From the NCBI RefSeq assembly GCF_012030425.1, contig NZ_JAAUVN010000002.1, positions 992,001 to 1,056,000 of the forward strand: a stretch of DNA of 64,000 nucleotides. Reading direction: 5' to 3'. A program made the translations under genes and the position numbers. Shown piece after piece: positions 27,066 to 36,568 of the stretch. A model generated the notes under the pieces. It did not search any database, was not told the origin of the DNA, and worked only from the letters and a program-made list of their open reading frames with translations. The first letter of the stretch is position 1. Every line of letters starts with the position of its first letter. Source of the DNA: Sphingobacterium sp. B16(2022) (GTDB taxonomy: Bacteria > Bacteroidota > Bacteroidia > Sphingobacteriales > Sphingobacteriaceae).

Positions 27066-27880
27066 TGATCATGATGGTCATGGCTGTGGTCATGACCATC
27101 ATGATTGATTTCTTGCGTATCCTCCGAAGAAGAATGGCTGTGACCGTGGCCATCAAATAAAAAATTCATCAAAGCAATTGCAACACCGACAAATACGGCT
27201 ATCATTTTCTTTTTATTGAATTTATGATGATCTGCTGAGCCAGATTCAAATAATATTGTTGTCGATATGTGTAGGAATATACCGATGACAACAGCCATTA
27301 TTTTATCAAAATACTGTTGAATATTACCAATTTCACCGGTACTTATTGCTTTACTGAAAGAGAATCCCAGAGGTGTCATCGCAGCAAAAACAATTAACAG
27401 TGTCGTAATACTCTTTTTAGAAAGATGTGTACTGATCAATAAACTTCCTAATGCAAATGCAGCAGGTATATGGTGGATTGCTATTCCAAAAACCAGCTCT
27501 GTTTGATGGGTAGCAGCTAAAGGCATCCCTTCCAAAAATGCATGTAAACATAAACTGATCATAATTCCCATAGGAAAAGCATGATGATGGCCTTCTTCAT
27601 GATGAAGATGTCCATGTTCGATTCCTTGCGAGAACTGTTCTAGCACCAGTTGGAATAAGAATCCTCCTAATACATATATTCCTAAAATTTCTGCATCTGT
27701 AGTACGTGTCTGATAGACATGCGGTATTAAATGCAGTACCGTGATGGCAAACAGATAGGCACCACTAAATGATAGAATTAATTTAAGTAAATTCGTATTG
27801 TTTCTTTTTACAAAGAACACTGCTAAACCACTTGCTAATGCAGAGAAAAAAAGAATACTTACTAAGATGATTGCGCTCAT
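27062..27880 (-). CDS. ZIP family metal transporter
   Basis: 272 residues with about eight hydrophobic segments. Divalent-metal (typically zinc) uptake across the inner membrane. HGHLHHEEGHHH (about 109-120) is the His-rich segment, followed by LCLHAFLEGMPLA and IAIHHIPAAFALG, the TM4/TM5 metal-site motifs. The C-terminal tail from about residue 245 is again His-rich (DGHDHSHDHHDH). The ATG overlaps the stop of the upstream PAP2 gene by 4 nt, so the two are translationally coupled. Convergent with the MarR gene. Confidence 0.9.
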   Translation of the reverse strand: MSAIILVSILFFSALASGLAVFFVKRNNTNLLKLILSFSGAYLFAITVLHLIPHVYQTRTTDAEILGIYVLGGFLFQLVLEQFSQGIEHGHLHHEEGHHHAFPMGIMISLCLHAFLEGMPLAATHQTELVFGIAIHHIPAAFALGSLLISTHLSKKSITTLLIVFAAMTPLGFSFSKAISTGEIGNIQQYFDKIMAVVIGIFLHISTTILFESGSADHHKFNKKKMIAVFVGVAIALMNFLFDGHGHSHSSSEDTQEINHDGHDHSHDHHDH

Positions 27881-28461
27881 TTCGCTATAACGGGATTAAA
27901 GAATTCTGGTTTTAGTTTCTTAAAGATATATCCGGTTGCCATACCGATCAGTATCCCTAAAATTGCTCCACATAAGATATCAAACGGATAGTGAACACCC
28001 ACGTATATCTGTGAAACAGAAATTAATGTTGCCCATGTGATACATAACCACATCGCATGCTTCCATTTTCTTCTGAATAATGCGATCCAGAAAAATGCTA
28101 AAGCAAAATGATTGGTGGCATGAGAAGAGGTAAAGCTAAATCCTGAACCACATCTCACACGGATGTTGACCTCTTCTTTAAATACGATATCATTGCAAGG
28201 ACGAACCCGTTTAACTGATTTCTTGATTAAGTGAGAAGAGACTGCATCAGAAGCTCCGAATGTAGCTAATGTCATAACAACAATCAGGATGCCCGTTTTA
28301 CCATATGTTTTAATAAAGAAAATAACTAAAAAGAGGTATAAAGGAGCCCAAGTATATGGATTTCTTAAAATTGGAAGTAGCCAGTCAAATACCGGATTAC
28401 TTAATCCCTGATTAATGGCTAAAAAAATTTCTTGATCAATATGTACTATTTGGTCAATCAT
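27877..28461 (-). CDS. PAP2 family phosphatase
   Basis: 194 residues, several membrane helices. The three acid-phosphatase motifs are present: KKSVKRVRP (motif C1, K-x6-R-P), SFTSSHATNHF (C2, general-acid His) and SQIYVGVHYPFDI (C3, nucleophilic His). Such enzymes dephosphorylate undecaprenyl diphosphate, phosphatidate or lipid A precursors at the periplasmic face. The substrate is unknown. It overlaps the downstream ZIP gene by 4 nt; no functional link is obvious. Confidence 0.9.
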   Translation of the reverse strand: MIDQIVHIDQEIFLAINQGLSNPVFDWLLPILRNPYTWAPLYLFLVIFFIKTYGKTGILIVVMTLATFGASDAVSSHLIKKSVKRVRPCNDIVFKEEVNIRVRCGSGFSFTSSHATNHFALAFFWIALFRRKWKHAMWLCITWATLISVSQIYVGVHYPFDILCGAILGILIGMATGYIFKKLKPEFFNPVIAK

Positions 28462-28664
28462 GTTGCTGTATTAAAGTGAAATTATTTGATAACAGTTCTT
28501 CGTGATCTGAATCCAAATGTATAAATAATTTCAATTTGATGCGGATATATATGTAAAAGAAACAATGTTGCAACAAAAGTATGTTAATTATTTCAGAAAA
28601 GGAAACGCTTTATTATAAATATTTGGACTATTGTTTTATTTTTACGGAATAAACGTAATTTAAC

Positions 28665-30047
28665 ATGACTTTAATTAAATCAATATCTGGTATTAGAGGT
28701 ACCATTGGTGGTCGTTCTGGAGAAGGGTTGACACCTATCGATATCGTGAAGTTCACGGCAGCTTATGGTAAGATCATTGTGAATCAGACTGGAATTAACA
28801 AAATTGTTGTTGGTCGTGATGCACGAGTTTCCGGTGAAATGGTCAGTAATTTGGTTATTGGTACTTTACAGAGTATTGGTGTAGATGTGATTGATTTAGG
28901 CTTATCCACAACTCCTACAGTTGAGATTGCGGTTCCCAAAGAAAATGCTGGTGGCGGCATAATCCTAACGGCGTCTCATAATCCAGGTCAATGGAATGCT
29001 TTAAAATTATTAAATGCTAAAGGTGAATTTATCAATGACGCCGAAGGTAAGCAAGTACTGGCATTAGGTGAAAGCTTAGATTTTGATTTTTCAGAATTCG
29101 AAGATTTGGGAACAGTTCATAAAGACACAAGCTACATGCAGAAACATATTGATGATGTTTTAGCGTTGGATCTGGTAGATGTAGAAGCTGTTAAAAATGC
29201 AAATTTCAAAATTGCAGTGGATGCCGTTAATAGCACAGGAGGTTTGTTCATTCCTGCTTTGTTAGAAGCACTAGGAGTAGAAACAATTTATAAAATTCAT
29301 TGTGAGCCTGATGGTAAATTTCAACATAACCCTGAACCGCTAAAAGAAAATCTTACAGATCTTTCTAAGGCAGTATTGGAAAATGGAGCTGATTTAGGTA
29401 TTGCAGTAGATCCTGATGTTGACCGTTTGGTTTTCATGATGGAAGATGGTGATTTATTTGGTGAAGAATATACCTTGGTAGCAGTATCAGATTATATTTT
29501 GCAACATACAAAAGGAAATACAGTTTCTAATTTATCTTCAACAAGAGCATTGCGCGATGTAACTGTTAAACATGGAGGTCAATATTTTGCGGCTGCAGTT
29601 GGTGAAGTGAATGTAGTGACAAAAATGAAAGAAGTTAATGCCGTTATCGGTGGTGAGGGTAATGGCGGTGTAATTTACCCGGCATCACACTACGGTCGCG
29701 ATTCACTGGTTGGTGTAGCAATATTTTTAACACATTTAGCAAAGTTGGGTAAAAAGGTATCTGCATATAGAGCCGAATTGCCACAATATTTTATGTCTAA
29801 GAATAAAATCACATTAACTCCAGAATTGGACATTGATGATCTTTTAGCAAAAATGGAAGCAAAATATAAGCATGAAGAGCATTCAACTATTGATGGATTG
29901 AAGATTGATTTTGAAAATGAGTGGGTTCACTTACGCAAATCAAATACAGAGCCGATTATTCGTATCTATTCTGAAGGTCCTACAGCTGAAGCCGCAGAAG
30001 CAATTGCACAAAAAATAATAGCTGAGATCGAAGAAATTATTAAGTAA
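28665..30047 (+). CDS. glmM: Phosphoglucosamine mutase
   Basis: 460 residues. It converts glucosamine-6-phosphate to glucosamine-1-phosphate for peptidoglycan and LPS synthesis. The phosphoserine loop LTASHNPGQWNALK has S104 as the phosphorylated residue; DPDVDRLVF is the metal-binding loop; GGEGNGGVIYP the sugar-binding loop; LRKSNTEPIIRIY the phosphate-binding loop. All four hexose-phosphate mutase domains are complete. The Bacteroidota member of this family is normally annotated GlmM, but phosphomannomutase activity is a possible alternative. Monocistronic. Confidence 0.9.
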   Translation: MTLIKSISGIRGTIGGRSGEGLTPIDIVKFTAAYGKIIVNQTGINKIVVGRDARVSGEMVSNLVIGTLQSIGVDVIDLGLSTTPTVEIAVPKENAGGGIILTASHNPGQWNALKLLNAKGEFINDAEGKQVLALGESLDFDFSEFEDLGTVHKDTSYMQKHIDDVLALDLVDVEAVKNANFKIAVDAVNSTGGLFIPALLEALGVETIYKIHCEPDGKFQHNPEPLKENLTDLSKAVLENGADLGIAVDPDVDRLVFMMEDGDLFGEEYTLVAVSDYILQHTKGNTVSNLSSTRALRDVTVKHGGQYFAAAVGEVNVVTKMKEVNAVIGGEGNGGVIYPASHYGRDSLVGVAIFLTHLAKLGKKVSAYRAELPQYFMSKNKITLTPELDIDDLLAKMEAKYKHEEHSTIDGLKIDFENEWVHLRKSNTEPIIRIYSEGPTAEAAEAIAQKIIAEIEEIIK

Positions 30048-30070
30048 TTTTTAAGATTATTTTATTTTTA

Positions 30071-30102
30071 AAGCCTCCAGAAACTCATGCTTCTGGAGGC
30101 TT
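30071..30102 (+). terminator. glmM terminator
   Basis: AAGCCTCCAGAA pairs perfectly with TTCTGGAGGCTT over an 8-nt loop; followed by a T-rich stretch. Confidence 0.9.
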
Positions 30103-30338
30103 AGTTTTTGATACTATTCCTACCTATTATCTGTCTTTATTTATTCAAGGCGTATAATTTTTTATAACATAGGAAAGAGTTTATTGATCGAAATATCCTG
30201 TTTTAAGCCAATTGTTCCTAATGATGCCCAAAATTCTGTATCTGTAAATTCAACTCTTTACAAGCGCTGAAAGGGATCTACTTTCGAGTTTTATAGGTTT
30301 TGCTCGCTCATCTCAGTTTTTTTATAAGTATTAACGAA
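30103..30338. other. Gene-free stretch with a possible coding relic
   Basis: No intact gene. On the minus strand a short open frame (30162-30257) reads VEFTDTEFWASLGTIGLK and ends with a stop at 30162-30164. Upstream in the same frame VDPFQRL appears after another stop. The residue mix looks protein-like, so it may be the decayed C-terminus of a lost gene. There is no start codon, ribosome site or recognisable domain. Confidence 0.25.
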
Positions 30339-30373
30339 ATATGCCCTAAAAGTATTTCACCTTTAGGGCATAT
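30339..30373 (-). terminator. Hairpin downstream of the M60 peptidase gene
   Basis: ATATGCCCTAAA/TTTAGGGCATAT perfect 12-bp stem with an 11-nt loop, 43 nt past the stop. The T-tract on the minus strand is poor, so termination strength is uncertain. Confidence 0.6.
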
Positions 30374-30415
30374 CTGCATTTTATTTTTACAATTTGCTTT
30401 AACGTCTGTTTTATA

Positions 30416-31999
30416 TTAATCTGTCAGCGTAGAGATATCCATATCTGGCTTTGGAAGATTAAGTTGTTGAATTTCTTTTTTGCACTTATCAACCATTTCT
30501 TGTGTCATTTCGTATGTATAATTACCATAATCATCATAAGTGAATTTTCCAACATGGAAGAAGCCATAAAGATCAAAGAAATCTGTGAGATCAAGTTTTG
30601 CGACCTGAGATGCTGTTTTTACAAAATTCAATTGGTGTACAGCAGGGTTGTTTCCACGATCGCCCATTACTTGACCGCCACCGCGTCTGCTTCTACGTTC
30701 AGGATTCTGTTTGCGGAAGGCTTCAAATAAATCGGGGTAAAAATTAGGATTTTTACCTTGATTTGCGAAATACAGTTGAAGTTGCCAGAAAGGTACTAAG
30801 CGATTGAATACATCTGGATCCTGTAGGTAACTTATTTTACCATTAATGATACTTTCTCTGGATTTTTTGTAATTACCTTGTTCTGAAAGACGGCTTTTAT
30901 TGCCATAAGAAGTTGTTACATAAAGGGAGAAAATATTATTACTTACTTCACCCAATCCTCCCCAGTTTAAGTAAGGTCTTAATTGATGCACGTGTCCTAC
31001 TTCATGTGAAAACCCCCAACATGGATCCCCTTTGATTACGCGAGCTGGGTCTACAACAAGCGGCATTGCATTGCCAGGATCCGTACCCATATAAGCAACT
31101 CCATCTCCGTCACGGAACATGTAATAATTATAATTTACACGCGAGAGAATTTTGTTTTCAGGGACTTTGTTATATTTAATAAGTCCCATAATACGATGCT
31201 GTCTGTAAATAAGAGAATCATAATTACTGATCAGCTCGACACCTTTTCCATAAGCATACTTTTTAATATCGGCAGCAGGGTAGGCAATCTGAATGTGTCG
31301 ACCTTTGGCATCAATAACTGGATATACAGCCTGATCTACCAACTTGTTCCAATCTTGGTCATTGTTTTTCGTAATATCAAAGTAACCATTAACTGGGCTA
31401 CCAATAAAATGTACACTGATTGCTTTTTCTTTTTTAGGATTTTCGGAGAAATAATCGATATAAGCCAGACCGTCGAAATCTTTGACATCAATGATGTTGA
31501 TACCATTTTTGAGTTTAAATTCTTGCTTTACAATACCCCATCCCTTTGGGTCTTTGGTCGGATCCATTCCTTCAGGAGCTCGGCGGTTCCAATTTGGAAT
31601 GATCAATTTAACTTCATTATCTGCAGCGATATGATCAACAGATATGATATGGCGGCCTATAGGCAGATAAATTCCGGTTATATTTTCATATTTGCTGTAT
31701 CCATCACCGATCATTAAGTTATGGCCTAAGGTTGAAGGGCTAAGGATAGCATTGTATTCTGCAAACCGGTACTTTTGATCATATTGATTATTTAATAAGG
31801 AGGTGGCAACCTGTTTGACCTGTGGATTTTTAATTTTATCAAGATCAGATTTTTTGATTCCTTTTTTTAGCTTAACGGCTAAAGGAGTTTCGAATACTTG
31901 TAAGTCTTGATAAGCGTCTGCATAGTCTTTAGCAGATTGCGCATGTAGACTACTTATCGTACCGGCAAGCAGTAATAAAGTAATGAATTTTAGCTTCAT
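30416..31999 (-). CDS. Secreted M60 family (enhancin-like) metallopeptidase
   Basis: 527 residues with a signal peptide (MKLKFITLLLLAGTISSLHA). The zinc site is intact: SHEVGHVHQ followed by the third-ligand/structural Glu in GGLGEVSNN, the gluzincin HExGH-x-E pattern of M60 (mucin- or glycoprotein-cleaving) peptidases. The N-terminal part (about 80-250) is a beta-rich accessory region. It stands alone, with no SusC/SusD pair or glycosidase nearby, unlike many M60 genes in Bacteroidota. Host mucin, extracellular glycoprotein or envelope substrates are all possible. Confidence 0.88.
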   Translation of the reverse strand: MKLKFITLLLLAGTISSLHAQSAKDYADAYQDLQVFETPLAVKLKKGIKKSDLDKIKNPQVKQVATSLLNNQYDQKYRFAEYNAILSPSTLGHNLMIGDGYSKYENITGIYLPIGRHIISVDHIAADNEVKLIIPNWNRRAPEGMDPTKDPKGWGIVKQEFKLKNGINIIDVKDFDGLAYIDYFSENPKKEKAISVHFIGSPVNGYFDITKNNDQDWNKLVDQAVYPVIDAKGRHIQIAYPAADIKKYAYGKGVELISNYDSLIYRQHRIMGLIKYNKVPENKILSRVNYNYYMFRDGDGVAYMGTDPGNAMPLVVDPARVIKGDPCWGFSHEVGHVHQLRPYLNWGGLGEVSNNIFSLYVTTSYGNKSRLSEQGNYKKSRESIINGKISYLQDPDVFNRLVPFWQLQLYFANQGKNPNFYPDLFEAFRKQNPERRSRRGGGQVMGDRGNNPAVHQLNFVKTASQVAKLDLTDFFDLYGFFHVGKFTYDDYGNYTYEMTQEMVDKCKKEIQQLNLPKPDMDISTLTD

Positions 32000-32127
32000 A
32001 TTTAGATGGTTAGTTGAAGTGCTAAAATATCAAATTGTGCTAACATTAAAGCATTTTTCAATTGTAAGATTATTGTTAAGATTGTAGCTTCAACCGGCAG
32101 TGTTTTTAGCGATTTGAAACAGCATAT

Positions 32128-32171
32128 AATAAAGAAAGCCTTTCAAAATGAATTGAAAGGCTTTCTTTATT
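32128..32171 (-). terminator. Terminator of the RND efflux operon
   Basis: 19-bp perfect stem (AATAAAGAAAGCCTTTCAA and complement) with a 6-nt loop, 22 nt after the transporter stop. Confidence 0.93.
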
Positions 32172-32193
32172 ATATTGAGATAAATTTTAATGT

Positions 32194-35100
32194 TTAGTGA
32201 GCAGATAAATTTTTAGCTTTTTCTTCATCAAAATTAGCTTCTAACTCGGCTAATTTCTTTTTACCATAAGCCAGTCGTGTGATCACAACGAACAGTACTG
32301 GAACGATAAAGATTGCTAAAACTGTCGCTGCAGACATACCACCAAATACTGTCCAGCCAATTGTTTGGCGAGAAATGGCACCGGCGCCAGTCGATAACAT
32401 CAAAGGAATAATACCTAAGATAAATGCAAAAGACGTCATGATAATAGGACGCAGACGAAGCTTAACAGCATCTAATGTTGCCTCATATAAGTTCATTCCG
32501 ATATCTACACGTTCTTTAGCAAACTCAACAATTAGAATCGCATTTTTAGCCGCTAAACCAATAATTGCAACTAAACCAATTTGCGCATAGATATTATTAT
32601 CTAATGCTGGAATCAATGTTAATGTTAAAATTGCTCCAAATACCCCTAGTGGTACCGATAATAAAATTGAGAATGGAACAGACCAACTTTCATAAAGCGC
32701 AGCTAGTAGCAAGAATACAAACAGAATACATAAACCAAAGATCATAATAGTCATATTTCCAGATTTTGTTTCTTGTAAAGCCAATCCTGAGAAATCATAA
32801 CTATAACCGTTCGGCAATGTTTCTGCGGCAACTTCCTGAAGCGCTCTGATGGCATCACCGGACGAATAACCAGGCGCAGCACTACCACTAACCTCTATAC
32901 TTCTAAAGATGTTATAGTGATTGATAATAGCTGGATTCTGAACAAGGTTCCAAGTAACCAATGAACTTAAAGGAACAGATTCACCGCGGCCATTATTAAC
33001 ATATAATTTGTTGATGTCCTCAATGTTCATACGGTAATCTTTATCCGCCTGAGATACAACCCTAAAGTTACGTCCGTATCTTGTAAAATCATTAATATAA
33101 GAAGACCCAAGGTATGCAGATATAGTGGTATAGATTGTCGAAACAGGAACCCCCATTTTCTTCGCTTGCTCTCTATTAACAGATAACTTGTAATTTGGAG
33201 TTTTTGTGTTAAATAGGGTATAGGCCATACCGATTTCAGGTCTCTGATTGGCTGCAGCTAAGAATTTACCAACTACACCTTCGAAGACTTTGATATCTAC
33301 GGTCTGTTGATCTTGAATCATTAAACTGAAACCACCAGAAGTACCAAGACCAGGAATTGCAGGAGGAGTAACAGCGAGTACACGTGCTTTATTATAGCCA
33401 GCATATTTTCCCATGATACCACCCGTAATTTGGTTAGCAGTACGCTTTCTATCTTTCCAAGGTTTTAGAGAAACGAAAACTGTCGCTACGTTAGGCTGGA
33501 AAGCTCTGTTCAAAATATTGATACCGGCAATAGCCGTAATATCTTTAATCTCTGGATAATCTTTACGTAATTCTTGCTCTACTTCATTTAAAATTTCTTT
33601 TGTACGTGTTGTAGACGAACCTTCTGGCAAGGTAATACCGGCAAAGAACATCCCATTATCTTCACCAGGAATAAATCCAGTTGGTTTTTTATTAAACATA
33701 TAACCTGTACCAATGAAGATACAAAGTAAGATGATTAACGCCATAGGAGCCTTTTTGATACAGTATTTTACACCATTAGAATATTTGTTCGTTACTCTTT
33801 CGAACCAGATATTAAACTTGTAGAAAAACTTATTAAGACCTTTCGCTTCCGAGTGAACTGCTGTTGGTCTTAACATGATCGAACATAATGCCGGTGTTAA
33901 TGACAGGGCAATAAATGCAGACAACATAACCGAAACGGCAATTGTTATGGAGAATTGTTGATACAATTGACCCACCATACCTGGGATAAATCCTACAGGA
34001 ACGAATACTGCAGAAAGAATCAAAGCAATGGCAATAACCGGAGCTGTAATGTCTTTCATGGCACGACGCGTTGCATCTGCCGCAGACATCTTATAATGAT
34101 CTATATAATGCTGCACCGCCTCAACCACAACAATCGCATCATCGACCACAATACCAATAGCAAGCACGAATGCCAATAAAGTTAAGTTATTGATTGAGAA
34201 ACCGAATAATAAGAAGAAGATAAATGTACCAACAATAGATACAGGAATCGCTAATACAGGAATTAGTGTTGCTCTCCATGACTGTAAGAAGAAGAATACA
34301 ACTAAAGTTACTAATAGTAAAGCTTCAATCAAAGTATGAATAACTGATTCAATGGAAGCATTAACAACAGAAATTGTCTCATAACCGACAACATAGTCAA
34401 CATCATCAGGGAATGATTTTTTTAATCTTTCCAATGCAGTATAGATACCCTCTGCAGATTGCACAGCATTACCTCCTGGAGTTTGAGAAACCATCATACC
34501 AGAAGAAGTCATGCCATTTACACGCGTACTTGTTGCATAACTGAATTGGCCCAATTCTACTCTCGCTACGTCTTTTAATAAAACAATTGATCCATCTGTA
34601 TTTGATTTCACAATGATTTCTTCAAAATCCTGTACCGAAGATAAATCTGAATCCGTAATCACTGGGTATTCAAATACCTGATCTGATTTTTGCGGAGTAG
34701 AACCTACTGATCCTCCCGGAATTCTTAAGTTTTGTTCAGCAATTGCTGTAGAAACATCTGCAGGAGTTAGATTTAAATTCGTTAATTTATTGGCATCTAA
34801 CCAAACGCGCATGGAGAATGGCTGTCCAAAAGCGGTAACCTCACCAACACCAGTGATACGTAATAACGCATCTTTGATGTATAAATTGGCATAGTTATCT
34901 AAAAACTTAGCATCGCGGGTACCTTTTGGTGATACCAGTGAAACGAGCATTAAGATATCTGTATTCGCTTTACGTGTTGTTACTCCTAAACGTTTAACAG
35001 CTTCGGGTAACGCTGGTTCAGCAATACCCACACGGTTTTGAACGTCTAATGTAGCGATATCAATATCAGTACCTACTTCAAAAGTTACGGTTATCTGTGA

Positions 35101-35364
35101 TTGACCATTCGATGTACTGTTTGAGGACATGTAAAGCATGCCCGGTGTACCATTAATTTGACTCTCAATAGGAGTCGTTACTGTTTGTTCAACAGTTTGA
35201 GCATCCGCGCCAGTGTAGTTTGCTGTTACTGAAACAGTTGGTGGGGCTACGGATGGATATTGACTGATCGGCAATGACACAATTGAAATTCCACCTACGA
35301 TCATAATCAATAGGGAAATCACAATGGCAGTGACGGGTCTTTTTATAAAAACTTCTGAAATCAT
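32194..35364 (-). CDS. RND efflux transporter permease (HAE1/AcrB type)
   Basis: 1056 residues, full-length hydrophobe/amphiphile efflux pump subunit of the inner membrane. Twelve TMs with two large periplasmic loops. The proton relay is intact: AIGIVVDDAIVVVEAV in TM4 supplies the Asp pair and GLAAKNAILIVEFA in TM10 the Lys. FIPGEDNGMF in the second periplasmic loop is typical of AcrB/MexB. Last gene of tetR-tolC-adaptor-permease. By family it exports drugs, dyes, detergents or bile-like compounds using the proton gradient. Confidence 0.95.
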   Translation of the reverse strand: MISEVFIKRPVTAIVISLLIMIVGGISIVSLPISQYPSVAPPTVSVTANYTGADAQTVEQTVTTPIESQINGTPGMLYMSSNSTSNGQSQITVTFEVGTDIDIATLDVQNRVGIAEPALPEAVKRLGVTTRKANTDILMLVSLVSPKGTRDAKFLDNYANLYIKDALLRITGVGEVTAFGQPFSMRVWLDANKLTNLNLTPADVSTAIAEQNLRIPGGSVGSTPQKSDQVFEYPVITDSDLSSVQDFEEIIVKSNTDGSIVLLKDVARVELGQFSYATSTRVNGMTSSGMMVSQTPGGNAVQSAEGIYTALERLKKSFPDDVDYVVGYETISVVNASIESVIHTLIEALLLVTLVVFFFLQSWRATLIPVLAIPVSIVGTFIFFLLFGFSINNLTLLAFVLAIGIVVDDAIVVVEAVQHYIDHYKMSAADATRRAMKDITAPVIAIALILSAVFVPVGFIPGMVGQLYQQFSITIAVSVMLSAFIALSLTPALCSIMLRPTAVHSEAKGLNKFFYKFNIWFERVTNKYSNGVKYCIKKAPMALIILLCIFIGTGYMFNKKPTGFIPGEDNGMFFAGITLPEGSSTTRTKEILNEVEQELRKDYPEIKDITAIAGINILNRAFQPNVATVFVSLKPWKDRKRTANQITGGIMGKYAGYNKARVLAVTPPAIPGLGTSGGFSLMIQDQQTVDIKVFEGVVGKFLAAANQRPEIGMAYTLFNTKTPNYKLSVNREQAKKMGVPVSTIYTTISAYLGSSYINDFTRYGRNFRVVSQADKDYRMNIEDINKLYVNNGRGESVPLSSLVTWNLVQNPAIINHYNIFRSIEVSGSAAPGYSSGDAIRALQEVAAETLPNGYSYDFSGLALQETKSGNMTIMIFGLCILFVFLLLAALYESWSVPFSILLSVPLGVFGAILTLTLIPALDNNIYAQIGLVAIIGLAAKNAILIVEFAKERVDIGMNLYEATLDAVKLRLRPIIMTSFAFILGIIPLMLSTGAGAISRQTIGWTVFGGMSAATVLAIFIVPVLFVVITRLAYGKKKLAELEANFDEEKAKNLSAH

Positions 35365-35397
35365 ATGTTTTTTTGTATCTTATAAAGTCTGTGAAAA

Positions 35398-36543
35398 TTA
35401 TTTTTTTGGTGCAGCGGCATCAGGTGCAGCAGCAGGAGCCTCAGCAACTTTTACACCTGTTTGCACATTCATGATACCATCAACAACAATTTTCTCACCG
35501 ACTTTAAGGCCTGATTTTACAACTACTTTATCTCCTAATTTTAAACCTAGATCAACTTTACGTTGTTCAGCTTTACTGCTGTCACCAACAACATACACGT
35601 TAAATACTCCCAACTGATCTTGAACAGCTTTATAAGGAATAACAATTTCTTCAGTTGCTGAATTCGTCTTGATATTTAAAGATAGATTCATTCCAGCTCT
35701 CAAGACATTACCAGGGTTGTCAAAATTAGCACGTACTCTTATCGTTCCTGTCTGTGGATCAACTGCACGGTCAATAGTGGCAATTCTTCCTGGAGCTGTA
35801 TACTCCGTTCCATCCGGTAATACTGCGCCGATCTGTGCTGCAGAACCTGATTTTTGTAAGTTTACAAATTGAGGGATATCACGCTCGCTCACTTGGATTT
35901 CAACTGCCACAGGATTGATTGAAGATACCGTATTTAATCGTGTAGTTCCAGGATTAACCAAAGCCCCAAGACGTACATCTGATATACCTACAATACCCGC
36001 GAATGGCGCTCTTATAGTTGAACGATTTAAGTTTGTTTGTGCTGTTGTTACAGCAGCTTGTGCACCTAAGATCTGCGCTTTTTGATTTGCCAGATCTGTT
36101 TTAGCATAATCTAAAGTTTGTTTTGCGATCGCATCTTTATCTGCTAATGCTTGGTAACGGTTTAAATCTGTTTGCACACGATCCAAATTAGATTGTGCAA
36201 TTTTAAGATTTGCTCTGGCTTGATCTAAAGCCGCAGTGTAGCGAGTGCCGTCAATTTCATATAATTTTTGACCTTTGGATACCGATGCTCCATCAGTTAC
36301 AAATATTTGCGTTACATAACCAGAAACTTCAGCAAATAAATCAGCTTCATTTAAGGGTTTTACAGTAGCTGGATATGTTTGGTTTCCTGTGACAATTTCT
36401 TCTGTGGCAGTTGCTATGGAAACAGGTACAACACGTTCTGCTTGCTGTGCAGCCTGTTGTTTCTGAGCATCTTTATTGCCACATGACTGCCAGATTAGCG
36501 TAGTCCCAATAAAAAAAGCTGCTAATAAATGTTTTTTATTCAT
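35398..36543 (-). CDS. RND efflux periplasmic adaptor subunit (AcrA type)
   Basis: 381 residues. Lipoprotein signal peptide with lipobox LIWQSC (C21), then beta-barrel, lipoyl and alpha-hairpin regions (RANLKIAQSNLDRVQTDLNR, coiled coil about 105-165; APFAGIVGISDVRLGALVNPG, second lipoyl half). It bridges the inner-membrane pump and the TolC channel. The C-terminus is low complexity and Ala/Pro-rich (AEAPAAAPDAAAPKK). Gaps of 33 nt to the permease gene and 25 nt from the tolC-type gene indicate one operon. Confidence 0.94.
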   Translation of the reverse strand: MNKKHLLAAFFIGTTLIWQSCGNKDAQKQQAAQQAERVVPVSIATATEEIVTGNQTYPATVKPLNEADLFAEVSGYVTQIFVTDGASVSKGQKLYEIDGTRYTAALDQARANLKIAQSNLDRVQTDLNRYQALADKDAIAKQTLDYAKTDLANQKAQILGAQAAVTTAQTNLNRSTIRAPFAGIVGISDVRLGALVNPGTTRLNTVSSINPVAVEIQVSERDIPQFVNLQKSGSAAQIGAVLPDGTEYTAPGRIATIDRAVDPQTGTIRVRANFDNPGNVLRAGMNLSLNIKTNSATEEIVIPYKAVQDQLGVFNVYVVGDSSKAEQRKVDLGLKLGDKVVVKSGLKVGEKIVVDGIMNVQTGVKVAEAPAAAPDAAAPKK

Positions 36544-36568
36544 GATATTCTTGGTTTCTTAATGTTGT

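Noticed and set aside
31196-31717. Plus-strand frame of 173 codons inside the M60 peptidase gene
   Set aside because: Shadow of the peptidase gene; composition is Ile/Phe-rich as expected for antisense reading, with no motif.
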